From positions 6,112,501 to 6,176,500 of the forward strand of contig NZ_CP020555.1 in the NCBI RefSeq assembly GCF_002080455.1: a stretch of 64,000 bases of DNA. Reading direction: 5' to 3'. Made by a program: the position numbers and the translations under genes. Below the pieces are notes generated by a model. It made no database searches and was not told the origin of the DNA. It was given only the letters and a program-made list of their open reading frames with translations. This document shows, piece after piece, positions 1 to 8,729 of this stretch. This stretch comes from Streptomyces sp. Sge12 (GTDB lineage: Bacteria; Actinomycetota; Actinomycetes; Streptomycetales; Streptomycetaceae). How positions within the stretch are numbered: position 1 is the stretch's first letter; each line of letters starts with the position of its first letter.

Positions 1-337
1 CGAACGGGGGCATCCGCTCGCGGAAGGCCCGCACCCCGGCCTCGTCCAGGCCGCCGATCCGCTCCAGATGGGCGGTGGAGGTCTTGGAGTTCGCCGGGGT
101 GAACGCGGGGACGACCAGCGTGCCGCGCGGGCCGAGGACGCCCGTCAGCGCGTCGCGCAACAGCTCCGCGCGCAGCCCGGTCCCGCCCAGGGCGGCGTGC
201 ACCAGCAGGCGCATACCGGGGCGGACCCCGAGCAGCCGTAACCGCACGGCCAGCTGGAGCCGTCCGACGCCGGAGGAGGGGGCGCGGGGGGAAAGGGCGG
301 CGGGGGAAGGGGCGCCTGGGGAGGGGGCGGCGCTCAC
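1..337 (-). CDS. Aminoglycoside N(3)-acetyltransferase family protein (3' end outside window)
   Basis: The GTG start at 337 overlaps the fxsB stop (GTGA), so the two genes are translationally coupled. About 112 residues are visible. After a proline/alanine-rich leader of about 30 residues come RLLVHAALGG, LGPRGTLVVPAFTPANS and a MPPF motif. These match the N-terminal acetyl-CoA-binding part of the AAC(3) family (Antibiotic_NAT), which acetylates the 3-amino group of aminoglycosides. The coupling to a RiPP maturase suggests this member modifies the peptide product or a precursor rather than giving drug resistance; that is inference. The catalytic histidine region lies beyond the window. Confidence 0.75.
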   Translation of the reverse strand, partial: MSAAPSPGAPSPAALSPRAPSSGVGRLQLAVRLRLLGVRPGMRLLVHAALGGTGLRAELLRDALTGVLGPRGTLVVPAFTPANSKTSTAHLERIGGLDEAGVRAFRERMPPF

Positions 338-2586
338 GCGTCGACCGTCTTCAGTTCGTAGCGCAGCTCCGCGACCAGCCGCTTGCCGGTGACGGTCAGC
401 TCGGCCGCCTCCGACAGCCGGTCCAAGGCCCGGTGGATCCGGTCCGAGCCGCCCGGCTCGGCCGCCGCCGTGGCCCGCCGGTACGCCTCCACCGCCACCC
501 GCTCGTGCACGTCGGCCAGCAGCCGGGACACCGGGACCGGCCGCTCCCGCCACGGCGAGCGGTGCTGCCACTCGCCGTCCAGCGCGTACAGGTCGGCCAC
601 CTCGGTCAGCGCCCGCAGCCGGGTCCGCCGCCGCCCGGTCAGCAGCGCGAGCGCGGTCTCCCGCACCCCCGCCGCGTACGGCACCCCGAGCGCCCCCGGC
701 CCGTGCCGGCCGGCCTCGCCCCAGCCGCCCGCCCGGGGGCCGCCCGCGAGCGGGGTCAGCGTGGTCAGCCCGGCGGCCGCCGCCCGGGCGAACTCCGGCA
801 CCACCTCGTGCAGCAGCGCCCACGCCCGGTCCAGCCTGCCCCGCCACTCCTCGGCCTCGCCCGTGCCGAGGCGGAGCCTGGGCGGGCGGGCGAAGCACTT
901 GCGGTACGGGTCGAGGTCCTCCAGCGCCACCGGGGCCGCGTCCGGCCCGGGCGACCAGGTCCGTACGGGCTGCCAGCGGGCGTCCCCGGCCGCGGGGCCG
1001 AAACGGTGCTCGGCGCGGCCGTCCCGTACGGCGTACCCCTCGTCGGTGACGTGCAGCGCGGCCCGCCCCTCCGTGCCGGGCTCCCCGAGCCGCAGCAGGC
1101 CCAGCGTCGGCAGGTACACCTCGCCGTCCCGGTAGGCCACCTCCGCGGGCAGCTCCAGCCCGCCGCGCAGCACGGCCGCGGCGCCCAGGGCGGTCAGCCT
1201 GCGCGCCGCCTCCGCGGTGTCCTGCGTACCGCCGCGGGCGGCGTCCAGGGCCGCCAGGACCCAGGTCCGGGTGAAGGGGTGGTCCAGTACGGCGTCCAGC
1301 GCGTCCGCGCCCGCCTCCCCGGCCCGTTCCACGGCGGCCAGCAGCTCCCAGGCGCGCGCCCAGTCCGGGTCGCCGGCGAGGTCCGCGTGCAGCCGGGCCA
1401 GCAGCATCCGGGTCAGTTCCTGCTGGGACCGGGTGAGTTCGGCGGGGTCGGACAGCTCCGGCGCGGTCTCCCGCAGTGCCGTGCGGCCCTCGACCCCGTC
1501 CACGAGCTCGCGCAGGTCGGTGCAGTACACGGAGGGGTTGTCGAAGCCGTTCCGCTCGCGGTAGCGGTGCGTGTAGAGCCCGCCGCCGCACGAACGTACG
1601 ACGGGGCACCGGCGGCACGAGTCGCTGACGCCCGCGAGGCCCAGCTGCCGGGCACGGACCCCGGGATGGGCCGCGACCTGGTCAAAGGCGTGGTCGAAGA
1701 CGTTGAACCCGGTGGCGGCGGCCCCGTCGAAGGCGCTCTTGAGGGAGTCCACCTGCTCCAGGGTCCCGTCGGTCTCGACGACGACCAGGTCGGTGGGCGC
1801 GAGGCCGAGGGACTCGGTGAGGCTGGGGCCGCCGCGCAGGGTGGAGAGGAGGGATTCGAAGAGCCGTACGGGTACCGGGCGCCCCAGCCGGTCCCAGTGG
1901 TCGAAGACCCGCAGCAGCCAGCGCGCGTATGCGTCGGGGGCGCCGTCGGGGCGGGCCGGGGGAGTCTCCCAGGTGCCGTGCGGGAGGAGGAAGTCCACGC
2001 GCGGGGGCTCCAGTTCGACCAGCGCGTCGAGGACGGCGACGGGGTCGTTGGCCACGTCCACGGTGCAGAGCAGGCCCTGGTACAGGTGGCGGTAGGGCTC
2101 CGAGCGCAGGAGCGCGACGGCGGCGAGGACCAGCGGGTGGCTCGTACGGCCGTCGGCGAAGCGCCGGTGGCGGTCGTTGGCGGCGCGGTCCCCGTCGAGG
2201 GAGATGCCGACCCGGACGTCGAACTCGTCGAAGAGGTCGAGGTAACGACGGCTGAGCTGGAGCCCGTTGGTGTGGATGCGCAGGTCGAGGGCGGCGATCC
2301 CGCTGAGCGCCCGGCCGAACTCCTCGCACACGAGACGGAGCCGGGACGTACCCGCCAACAGGGGTTCCCCTCCATGGAGGATCACCGTGACGGAGGGGAG
2401 TGCATGGTCACGGGCATGTTCGGCGAGCCGCGACGCGGTATGCGAAATAACCTCGGGGGAGATCACTTTCGGCCGGGCTCGCCAGCTCTGATCTGCATGT
2501 TCGTAGACATAGCAATGATCACAAGCAAGATCGCATCTGCTGTGAACTTTCAGGACGATCTCGCGAAATGCGATCAGGCCGGTCAT
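334..2586 (-). CDS. fxsB: FxsB-type radical SAM/SPASM peptide maturase with inactivated HExxH extension
   Basis: Predicted to form a cyclophane crosslink on the FxsA peptide. The radical SAM [4Fe-4S] motif CxxxCxxC is at residues 18-25, with a GGEP motif near 72-75. A SPASM-type cysteine cluster lies at 324, 327, 333 and 355. At 750 residues it is much longer than a plain FxsB (about 400). The extra 350 residues align in character with the HExxH beta-hydroxylase-like domain usually encoded separately in these loci. Where HExxH should stand (about 648-652, before TRLRALTEVADLY) the sequence reads LTGRR, so the metal site is lost. This corresponds to the FxsBH fused, inactivated-hydroxylase form. 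The gene lies 29 nt downstream of fxsA. Confidence 0.9.
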   Translation of the reverse strand: MTGLIAFREIVLKVHSRCDLACDHCYVYEHADQSWRARPKVISPEVISHTASRLAEHARDHALPSVTVILHGGEPLLAGTSRLRLVCEEFGRALSGIAALDLRIHTNGLQLSRRYLDLFDEFDVRVGISLDGDRAANDRHRRFADGRTSHPLVLAAVALLRSEPYRHLYQGLLCTVDVANDPVAVLDALVELEPPRVDFLLPHGTWETPPARPDGAPDAYARWLLRVFDHWDRLGRPVPVRLFESLLSTLRGGPSLTESLGLAPTDLVVVETDGTLEQVDSLKSAFDGAAATGFNVFDHAFDQVAAHPGVRARQLGLAGVSDSCRRCPVVRSCGGGLYTHRYRERNGFDNPSVYCTDLRELVDGVEGRTALRETAPELSDPAELTRSQQELTRMLLARLHADLAGDPDWARAWELLAAVERAGEAGADALDAVLDHPFTRTWVLAALDAARGGTQDTAEAARRLTALGAAAVLRGGLELPAEVAYRDGEVYLPTLGLLRLGEPGTEGRAALHVTDEGYAVRDGRAEHRFGPAAGDARWQPVRTWSPGPDAAPVALEDLDPYRKCFARPPRLRLGTGEAEEWRGRLDRAWALLHEVVPEFARAAAAGLTTLTPLAGGPRAGGWGEAGRHGPGALGVPYAAGVRETALALLTGRRRTRLRALTEVADLYALDGEWQHRSPWRERPVPVSRLLADVHERVAVEAYRRATAAAEPGGSDRIHRALDRLSEAAELTVTGKRLVAELRYELKTVDA

Positions 2587-2615
2587 TCCGCCAGTCTAGA
2601 GCGCATACTTCGGTG

Positions 2616-2780
2616 TCAGAGCGCGGAGTTGAAGATAGGTGCCTGAACCGGACGAGCAGATTCGGCCGGCAGCACGCGACCGAGCGTCGTCGCCGCGGAC
2701 GCGGAGTGGACGTCGATCTTGGTGAGCGGGACCCGGTGGGCCTTGACCGAGCTGGTCGCGGGGGTCGTTGAAGTGTTCAC
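2616..2780 (-). CDS. fxsA: FxSxx-COOH RiPP precursor peptide
   Basis: A 54-residue peptide read from a GTG at 2780, preceded by AAGGA at seven bases. It ends in I-F-N-S-A-L-stop, which fits the F-x-S-x-x-COOH signature of FxsA precursors crosslinked between Phe and Ser by FxsB. The N-terminal part (TPATSSVKAHRVPLTKIDVHS) is a typical hydrophilic leader. An upstream in-frame ATG at 2816 exists but lacks a ribosome binding site. A candidate TTGACA -35 lies on the minus strand at 2842-2847, without a convincing -10. The gene heads an operon with fxsB and the AAC(3)-like gene. Confidence 0.88.
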   Translation of the reverse strand: MNTSTTPATSSVKAHRVPLTKIDVHSASAATTLGRVLPAESARPVQAPIFNSAL

Positions 2781-3152
2781 GGCACCGTCCTTGGGGAAGC
2801 CATGTGGAATGGGCATGTGAATGACAAGAGCGTGATGCTGTTGTCAAGCGTGGACTTTACTCGGCCACACCCCATTCGCAACACGAGACATGACGCCTGG
2901 TCATGACTTCCCTGCAAAGCGTGGGGATATCTCGAGGTGGCTGAATCGGTCGTTTCCCGCAAAGAAAGATCCTTTTCATCGCCGGGGGACCGAGAGGCGG
3001 CCGTGCCGGCCCGTACCTACGTCGGCCGTACCCCGCTGACCTGGTGCGATGCGAGGGTCTGTGCCGTCGTCGGGGGTCCGGCCCGACCGGTGCGGAGCCG
3101 CCCCCGCCGCCGAAGGGTCGCGGGGAGCGGGTCCGGGTGGCGGCAATGCCCC
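2781..3152. other. Intergenic region upstream of fxsA
   Basis: 372 bases without a credible gene. The right part carries the 3' flank of the leftward hydrolase gene, and the left part the fxsA promoter region with TTGACA on the minus strand at 2842-2847. The 2860-2960 stretch is distinctly less GC-rich than its surroundings, as expected for a promoter. No strong hairpin was seen. Confidence 0.5.
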
Positions 3153-4055
3153 CTAGGCGGGCTGCTGTTCGGTGAGGCCGGGCGCCGGGAGATCCCGCAG
3201 CAGCCAGTTCAGTACGTCGGGCAGCGCCCGCAGGGCGGCGAAGTGCGCGGCGGCCGGGACGATGTTGGTGGTGGCCCCCGGGATGCGGCGGGCCAGCCAA
3301 CGGGAGTGGCCCACGGGGGAGAAGACGTCGAGTTCCCCGTGCCAGATGAGCACCGGGCAGCGGATGTCGGCCGGGTCGAAGCCCCAGGGGCGGCTGAAGG
3401 CGAGGACGTCGTCGATCCATCCGTACGCCGAATGGCGCAGCCCCTCGCGGTAGTTCCGCAGGAGCATGGACCGCAGGCCGGCGTCCGAGACGATCATGCG
3501 GTCGTTGTCGGTCAGCTCCCGGCGCAGCTCGTCGAGGAGCCGGCCGGGGTCCTTGCGGATGCCGGCCGCGCGCGGGATCAGACGGGCCGCCAGTTCCTCC
3601 GGGTCGTCGGTGGCGGTGGTGTACTCCCGTACGTTCGACGCGGCCATCCCGGCGAACCAGTCCAGGTCCTCCGCGTCCCGGGGGGCGAGGCCGACCATCG
3701 CCGCGGTCCGGGTGACCCGGTCGGGCAGGAGGGCGGCGCAGGCCAGTGCTCCGGCGGCGCCGCCGGAGCGGCCGGCGACCGCGAAGGTGTCGATGCCGAG
3801 GGCGTCGGCGATGGCGGCCACGTCCTGGGCCACGTCGGCGACGGTGCGGCCCGGGTGGCGGTCGGAGCCGCCGTAGCCGGGTCTGTCGTAGGCGATGAGC
3901 TGCATGCGGCGTTGGTAGAGGACCATGCCCCGGGGGGCGGGTCCGAGGCGGCTGCCCGGCATGCCGTGGAGCAGGAAGACGGGTCTGCCGTCCGGATCGC
4001 CCCGGCGCTCCACGGTCAGAGCGCGCCCGTCCGCTGTGCGCACCTGATTGCGCAC
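3153..4055 (-). CDS. Alpha/beta-fold hydrolase
   Basis: A 300-residue soluble alpha/beta hydrolase. The oxyanion-loop motif LLHGMPGS is at residues 28-35 and YDRPGYGGSDRHPG follows. The nucleophile elbow is GRSGG, with Ser as candidate nucleophile, at about 95-99. A late aspartate (GELDVFSP) and the histidine in AAAHFAAL complete the triad. Length and layout fit the family of esterases, epoxide hydrolases and lactonases. The substrate cannot be told from sequence. The gene appears monocistronic, with a 297-base upstream region that holds an inverted repeat. No signal peptide was seen. Confidence 0.8.
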   Translation of the reverse strand: MRNQVRTADGRALTVERRGDPDGRPVFLLHGMPGSRLGPAPRGMVLYQRRMQLIAYDRPGYGGSDRHPGRTVADVAQDVAAIADALGIDTFAVAGRSGGAAGALACAALLPDRVTRTAAMVGLAPRDAEDLDWFAGMAASNVREYTTATDDPEELAARLIPRAAGIRKDPGRLLDELRRELTDNDRMIVSDAGLRSMLLRNYREGLRHSAYGWIDDVLAFSRPWGFDPADIRCPVLIWHGELDVFSPVGHSRWLARRIPGATTNIVPAAAHFAALRALPDVLNWLLRDLPAPGLTEQQPA

Positions 4056-4352
4056 GCGCTCCCTCCTTCACGATCGATGCGAGTCGTCACCGCGATTGTG
4101 CTCGCTGGGGGAGGAGCGCGGTAGGGCGCACTTCGGGCGGAATTCTTGTGAAGGGCTTCACGAAACCGGAACGGCTTTGTGGCCTCCGCATATGCCCTGG
4201 TCAACAGGGCGCGTGAGGGGCGTGAATGGGTGTGAACGGATCCCGGACCCGCTCTGAATGGCCCTATTCGGCGCGGAAGCCTCCGCTTTTTGGCGTCGAA
4301 TTGCCGCAGCGGACGCCGGGCCGCGTACGGAAATGACGGAGTTCCCGCCGCC
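4056..4352. other. Promoter region of the alpha/beta hydrolase, with a 14-bp palindrome
   Basis: Non-coding space between the hydrolase start and the end of the TetR gene. It contains the perfect palindrome GTGAAGGGCTTCAC at 4148-4161, about 95 bases upstream of the hydrolase start, which could be a repressor site. No gene-like frame with a ribosome binding site was found. Confidence 0.4.
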
Positions 4353-4964
4353 TCACGCGCGCGGAACGAGCGGAACGAGCAGGGCCGCCGCCGAACGGGC
4401 CTGCTCCAGGGCCCGGGCGCGGTCCGCGCCGCGCTGGCCCAGGACCACCCGGGTGCTCAGGCCGTCCAGCAGGGCGAGCAGCTCCGAGGCCCGCGCGGGC
4501 ACGTCCATGGGGGCGAAACGGCCCTGGTCCACACCCTTGGCCAGCAGTGCCTCGAGGTCGCGCTGCCAGCTGTCGTCGATCTCCTCCTGGGCGGCCTTCA
4601 GCGGCTGGTTGGAGGCGGTACGGGCCCACAGCTCGATCCACAGCGTCCAGCGCGGGTCGCGGGGGCCCTCGGGGAGGTAGAGCTCCAGGAACTGGTCCAG
4701 CTTGCGCGCCGCCGTCACCCTGCGGCCCAGCAGCGCCCGGCGCTCCCCGGTGAGCTGCTCCTCGCTCCAGCGCAGGGCCTCCAGCAGGAGCCGGTCCTTG
4801 CTGCCGAAGTAGTACAGGATGTGGCCGCCGCTGGTGCCGAGCCGCTCGGCCAGCGCGGACATGGTGAGTGCGGCCAGCCCGTCCTCGGCGATGGCCGCCA
4901 TGGCCTCTTCCAGCATCCGCTCCTGGGCGATCTGCCCGTCGCGCCGCCGCGCTGCTCCCGCCAC
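4353..4964 (-). CDS. TetR family transcriptional regulator
   Basis: 203 residues with an N-terminal TetR helix-turn-helix at about residues 14-60 (ALAERLGTSGGHILYYFGSKDRLL) and a variable ligand-binding C-terminus. It is divergent from the NCS1 permease and amidohydrolase genes, with 138 bases between. That gap contains the palindrome CTTGAATG-C-CATTCAAG and two further CAAG half sites, so it very probably represses the permease operon and itself. The inducer is presumably the transported compound or a breakdown product. Confidence 0.88.
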   Translation of the reverse strand: MAGAARRRDGQIAQERMLEEAMAAIAEDGLAALTMSALAERLGTSGGHILYYFGSKDRLLLEALRWSEEQLTGERRALLGRRVTAARKLDQFLELYLPEGPRDPRWTLWIELWARTASNQPLKAAQEEIDDSWQRDLEALLAKGVDQGRFAPMDVPARASELLALLDGLSTRVVLGQRGADRARALEQARSAAALLVPLVPRA

Positions 4965-5041
4965 CGCTCCCGCCCTCCGGATCTTCGTGGACCGACCTTA
5001 TCCCGGACAGGGTCTTGACGGGGTCGAGGTCCAGCCCTCAT

Positions 5042-5090
5042 CTTGAATGCCATTCAAGAAGTTAGAACGCCATTCAAGATCGTTCAAGGT
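5042..5090. promoter_or_regulatory. Operator cluster between TetR gene and permease
   Basis: A perfect palindrome with arms CTTGAATG and CATTCAAG around one base lies at 5042-5058. The right half-site recurs as CATTCAAG at 5071 and as CGTTCAAG at 5081. The half-sites sit 20 and 10 bases apart, i.e. on the same face of the helix. Position and symmetry fit a multi-dimer TetR operator overlapping the permease promoter. Confidence 0.65.
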
Positions 5091-5102
5091 CAGGGGTCCG
5101 CC

Positions 5103-6497
5103 ATGGGGCAGCAGGAGACAATCGACGTCGACGAGGTGTTCCGGGTCGAAACGCACGGCATCGACCCCATCCCCGACGCCGAACGCCACGGCAGCGCCAA
5201 GGACCTCTTCTGGCTCTGGTTCGGCTCCAACCTCACCTTCACCTACGTGATCAACGGCGCCCTCGCCGTCGCCTTCGGGCTCTCCTTCTGGCAGGCCACC
5301 GCCGTGGTCGTGATCGGCGGACTGTCCTTCTTCGCCATCAGCGCCGCCGGACTCAGCGGCATCCGCACCGGCACCGCCACCCTGGTGATCTCCCGCGCCG
5401 CCTTCGGCGTCCGCGGCAACTTCCCGGCCGGCGTCCTCAACTGGGTGGTGAGCATCGGCTACACCATCGTCAACACCGTGGTCGGCACCCTCGCACTGGA
5501 AGTCTTCTTCGCAGAGATCGGCTGGCAGAGCGGCACCGCCGGCCGCGCCGTCGCCCTCCTGACCACCCTCGCGCTGACCTTCGCCGTCGCCATGTGGGGC
5601 CACGCCACCGTCCAGTTCGCCGAGCGCTGGATGGCCTACGTCCTCGCCGCCGGCTTCGGCGTCCTGCTCCTCTTCGTCCTGCCCGGCACCGACACCGCCG
5701 CCCCCGCCGGCGCCGCACCCGGGCTCTCCGGCTGGAGCCTCGCCTTCGTCGTCATGCTCGCCGGCCCCTTCTCGTACCTGCCGATGCCCGCCGACTACAC
5801 CCGCTACCTGCCCCGGACCACCTCACTGAAGTCCCTCACCTGGATGGGCGCCCTCGGCGGCTTCCTCTCCTCCGTGGCCCTCGGCATCGCAGGCGTCGCC
5901 GCCGCCACCCAGACCGACATGACCGACGCCGTCGCCGGAGCCGAGAGCCTGCTCCCCGGCTGGTTCCAGCCGCTCTTCCTGGCCCTCGTACTCGGCGGCT
6001 CGGTCACCAACTCGATCATCACGCTCTACTCCTCCAGCCTGAACCTCCAGGTCCTCGGCATCCCCTGGAGCCGCGCCCGGGCCATCGTCATCAGCGCCGC
6101 CGTCACCGCCCTCGGCTCGCTCGCCGCGCTGTTCTTCACCGACTTCACCACCTCCCTGCTCTCCTTCCTCTCCCTGCTGATCATCGTGTTCGCCCCCTGG
6201 GGCGGGGTCTTCCTCGCCGACATGCTGCTCCGCCGCTGCCACTACGACGCCGACGCACTGCACACCGGGAGCATGGGCGCCTACTGGTACCGCTCCGGCT
6301 ACCACCCCGCAGGCATCACCGCCCTGCTCACCGGAATGACCTTCGCCGCCCTGACCTGCGACTCCGAGCTGTGGACCGGGCCGCTGGTCGCCCCGCTCGG
6401 CGGCGCCGACCTCACCCTGCTCGGCGCGGCCGTCTCCGGACTCACCTACTGGGCCCTCACCCGCCGCCGGGTCGCGGCGTACGCCCCGGCCGCCTGA
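5103..6497 (+). CDS. NCS1 family nucleobase/cytosine-type permease
   Basis: A 464-residue polytopic transporter of the nucleobase:cation symporter-1 family (purine-cytosine permease type). The motif VETHGIDPIPDAERHG before the first helix, the segment FWLWFGSNLT, RAAFGVRGN and the later YLPMPADYTRYLP are characteristic. About twelve membrane segments are evident. The ATG at 5103 with AGGGG upstream is preferred over an in-frame ATG at 5043, because 5043 lies within the palindromic operator. It is followed after 32 bases by an amidohydrolase gene, which suggests uptake and cleavage of a nitrogen compound. The exact substrate is unknown. Confidence 0.9.
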   Translation: MGQQETIDVDEVFRVETHGIDPIPDAERHGSAKDLFWLWFGSNLTFTYVINGALAVAFGLSFWQATAVVVIGGLSFFAISAAGLSGIRTGTATLVISRAAFGVRGNFPAGVLNWVVSIGYTIVNTVVGTLALEVFFAEIGWQSGTAGRAVALLTTLALTFAVAMWGHATVQFAERWMAYVLAAGFGVLLLFVLPGTDTAAPAGAAPGLSGWSLAFVVMLAGPFSYLPMPADYTRYLPRTTSLKSLTWMGALGGFLSSVALGIAGVAAATQTDMTDAVAGAESLLPGWFQPLFLALVLGGSVTNSIITLYSSSLNLQVLGIPWSRARAIVISAAVTALGSLAALFFTDFTTSLLSFLSLLIIVFAPWGGVFLADMLLRRCHYDADALHTGSMGAYWYRSGYHPAGITALLTGMTFAALTCDSELWTGPLVAPLGGADLTLLGAAVSGLTYWALTRRRVAAYAPAA

Positions 6498-6529
6498 ACG
6501 ACACCGCACACCCAATGGAGCACCCCCAC

Positions 6530-8185
6530 ATGGCACGCCACCCCTTCCCCGCCGACCTGCTGCTCACCGGAGCCCGGATCCACACCGTCGACCCCGACCT
6601 GCCCGCGGCCGAGGCCCTCGCCGTCCACGACGGCCTGATCGTCTGGGTCGGCCCGGACGATCAGGCCGCCGCCTGGGCCGGCCCGGACACCGAGCGGATC
6701 GACGCGGGTGGCAAGCTCGTCCTGCCCGGCTTCATCGACGCCCACAACCACGTCCGGCTCGGCTCCGACGCGGACTGCGTCCAGCTCGCCGGCGTACGCA
6801 CCCTCGCGGGCATCCACGAGCGGATCCTGGCCTGGCGGCAGGCCAACCCGGACGCCGGATGGATCGAAGCCGAAGCCTTCGACTACTCCGCGATCCCCGA
6901 CGGGCGGATGCCGTGCGCCGCCGACCTGGACCCGGTCACCGGGGACACCCCCGCGATCGTGCTCTCGTACGACGTGCACACGGCCTGGCTGAACACGGCG
7001 GCCATGCGGCGGCTCGGCGTCACCCGGGACCGCACCGACCTCCCCTTCGGCACGGCCGCCGTCGACCCGGAAACCGGCGAACCCACCGGATTCGTCAAGG
7101 ACTTCGCCATCAAGGGACTCTCCCGCGACGGCCACCGGGCCCTGCGCGAACTGGGCGTGCCGTGGGCCTCGCCCGACCGGCAGTACGGCCGGCTCGCCAA
7201 AAGCCTCGACGACGCCATCGGCTTCGGCATCACCACGGTGGTCGAACCGCAGAACTCCCTCGACGACCTCGAACTCTTCGAACGGGCCCGCTCCGAAGGC
7301 CGGTTGCGCTCACGGATCGTCGCCGCACTGTTCCACCCGCGCGGCACCGGCGACGCAGACCTGGACGAATTCGCCGACGCGGCACGCAGGTTCGCCGGGG
7401 ACCGGCTGCGGGTCGGCCCGCTCAAGCTCTACATCGACGACGTCGTGGAACCGCGTACGGCCGCACTCCTGGAGCCGTACACCGGCTGCGGCGCACACCG
7501 CGGCGAGACCTTCTACCCGGCGGAGGAATTCGCGGAACTGCTGGCGAAGCTCGACGCGCGGGGCTTCCAGTGCTTCGTGCACGCCACCGGCGACCGCGGC
7601 ATCCGGACCGTCCTCGACGCGGTGGAACACGCCCGGACACTGAACGGCCCGCGCGACGCCCGCCACCAGGTCGTCCACGTGGAGTGCCTGGACCCGGCGG
7701 ACGTACCGCGCTTCGCGCAGCTCGGCGTGATCGCGTGCATGCAGCCGAGGCACTGCGCCCCGGAGATCGCGGGACCCGGCCAGGACTGGGCGCAGAACGT
7801 GGGCGAGGACCGCTGGCACAAGGCCTGGCCGATGCGGAGCCTGCACGAGGCGGGTGCGGTGCTGGCGTTCTCCAGCGACTGGAACGTGGCCGAGATGGAC
7901 CCGATGGTCGGCATCTACACGGCCGTGACGCGCCGCCCGCTGTCCGGCGACGGCCCGGCCTGGCAGCCCGCCGAGACGGTGGACGTGGAGACGGCGGTGT
8001 ACGGCTACACGATGGGCTCGGCGCACGCCAACTTCCTGGAGCGGGAACGCGGCTCCCTCACCGTCGGCAAGGCCGCGGACTTCGTGATCCTCTCCCGGGA
8101 CATCCTCACCGTCCCGGCGGACCGGATCCCGGGCACGGTCGCGGAGACGGTCGTGGTGGCGGGCGAGGTGGTCCACAGGGCGTAA
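6530..8185 (+). CDS. YtcJ-like amidohydrolase (amidohydrolase family 3)
   Basis: 551 residues. It has the amidohydrolase metal motif GFIDAHNH near residues 67-74, a long insert typical of the YtcJ/exoenzyme-regulatory-protein branch, VHATGDRGI around 345, HVECL, and FSSDWNV, which holds the late metal-ligand aspartate. The C-terminus GSLTVGKAADFVIL is the usual small beta-sandwich closing element. The ATG at 6530 has GGAG nine bases upstream; an ATG at 6515 is a less well placed alternative. It lies directly behind the permease under the same TetR control, so it probably hydrolyses the imported compound in the cytoplasm. Confidence 0.85.
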   Translation: MARHPFPADLLLTGARIHTVDPDLPAAEALAVHDGLIVWVGPDDQAAAWAGPDTERIDAGGKLVLPGFIDAHNHVRLGSDADCVQLAGVRTLAGIHERILAWRQANPDAGWIEAEAFDYSAIPDGRMPCAADLDPVTGDTPAIVLSYDVHTAWLNTAAMRRLGVTRDRTDLPFGTAAVDPETGEPTGFVKDFAIKGLSRDGHRALRELGVPWASPDRQYGRLAKSLDDAIGFGITTVVEPQNSLDDLELFERARSEGRLRSRIVAALFHPRGTGDADLDEFADAARRFAGDRLRVGPLKLYIDDVVEPRTAALLEPYTGCGAHRGETFYPAEEFAELLAKLDARGFQCFVHATGDRGIRTVLDAVEHARTLNGPRDARHQVVHVECLDPADVPRFAQLGVIACMQPRHCAPEIAGPGQDWAQNVGEDRWHKAWPMRSLHEAGAVLAFSSDWNVAEMDPMVGIYTAVTRRPLSGDGPAWQPAETVDVETAVYGYTMGSAHANFLERERGSLTVGKAADFVILSRDILTVPADRIPGTVAETVVVAGEVVHRA

Positions 8186-8204
8186 CCCCTGCGGGGCGCC
8201 CGCC

Positions 8205-8312
8205 GCTGCTCGGGGCTCGGCCGCGCCGTTGCACGGGGCTCCGCCCCGGCGTTGCTCGGGGCTCCGCCCCGGACCCCGCGCCTCAAGCGCCGGCGGGGCT
8301 TGATGTGGCGGA
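8205..8312. repeat. Streptomyces GC-rich palindromic repeats (REP-like), copy group 1
   Basis: The 15-bp palindromic unit GGGGCTCCGCCCCGG occurs twice (8235-8249 and 8258-8272), followed by CGCGCCTCAAGCGCCGGCGG at about 8277. The same CCTCAA...GCCGGCGG element recurs inverted at 8730-8890 and directly at 42833-42929. It matches a dispersed non-coding repeat common between Streptomyces genes. It lies just behind the amidohydrolase stop and may also help end its transcript. Confidence 0.6.
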
Positions 8313-8341
8313 TCTCGGGTGGGGCGGTGCCCCGCACGAGG

Positions 8342-8594
8342 GTCTCCTCGGCTCGGCGCGCGCGGGCATGTCTCGGCCGTGCGGCGGGGGTCGCGCCTCG
8401 TCCTGCGGGGACCCTCCTGCGTGTCCCCGCCCCACGGCAGGCTTCGGCTGTACGCGGGGCCCGATTGGGGGGTAGGGCTTTCCCGGGGGTGTGTCGGTGG
8501 AGGGGAGTGGGGACGGGGCGGGGTGTCCCCGCAGGACGAGGCGCGACCGCCGCGTACGGCCGAGACATGCCCGCGCGCGCCGAGCCGAGGAGAC
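8342..8594. repeat. Long near-perfect inverted repeat (about 70-bp arms)
   Basis: The left arm 8342-8411 (starting GTCTCCTCGGCTCGG) and right arm 8526-8594 (ending CCGAGCCGAGGAGAC) are reverse complements, apart from one small stretch near the middle of the arm. The loop is about 114 bases, G-rich, and holds no gene. The open frames that run through both arms on both strands are a by-product of the symmetry and of GC content. It could be a miniature transposon-like element or a very strong hairpin. Confidence 0.7.
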
Positions 8595-8729
8595 ACCCCG
8601 GCCCGGCCCCACGTACCGGCCCAGGCCGGCATGCCCGCAGCACCATGCCGGTCCGGCCACCCCGCTCACGAAGGCGCCGGCCCGCACCGTCCCGGCCATG
8701 CCGCTCACGGAGGCGCGGGCCCGCACCAT

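Noticed and set aside
5594..6529. N-terminal extension of the amidohydrolase frame through the permease gene
   Set aside because: It is the Arg/Pro-rich shifted frame of the permease; the real domain begins at ATG 6530 with GGAG upstream.
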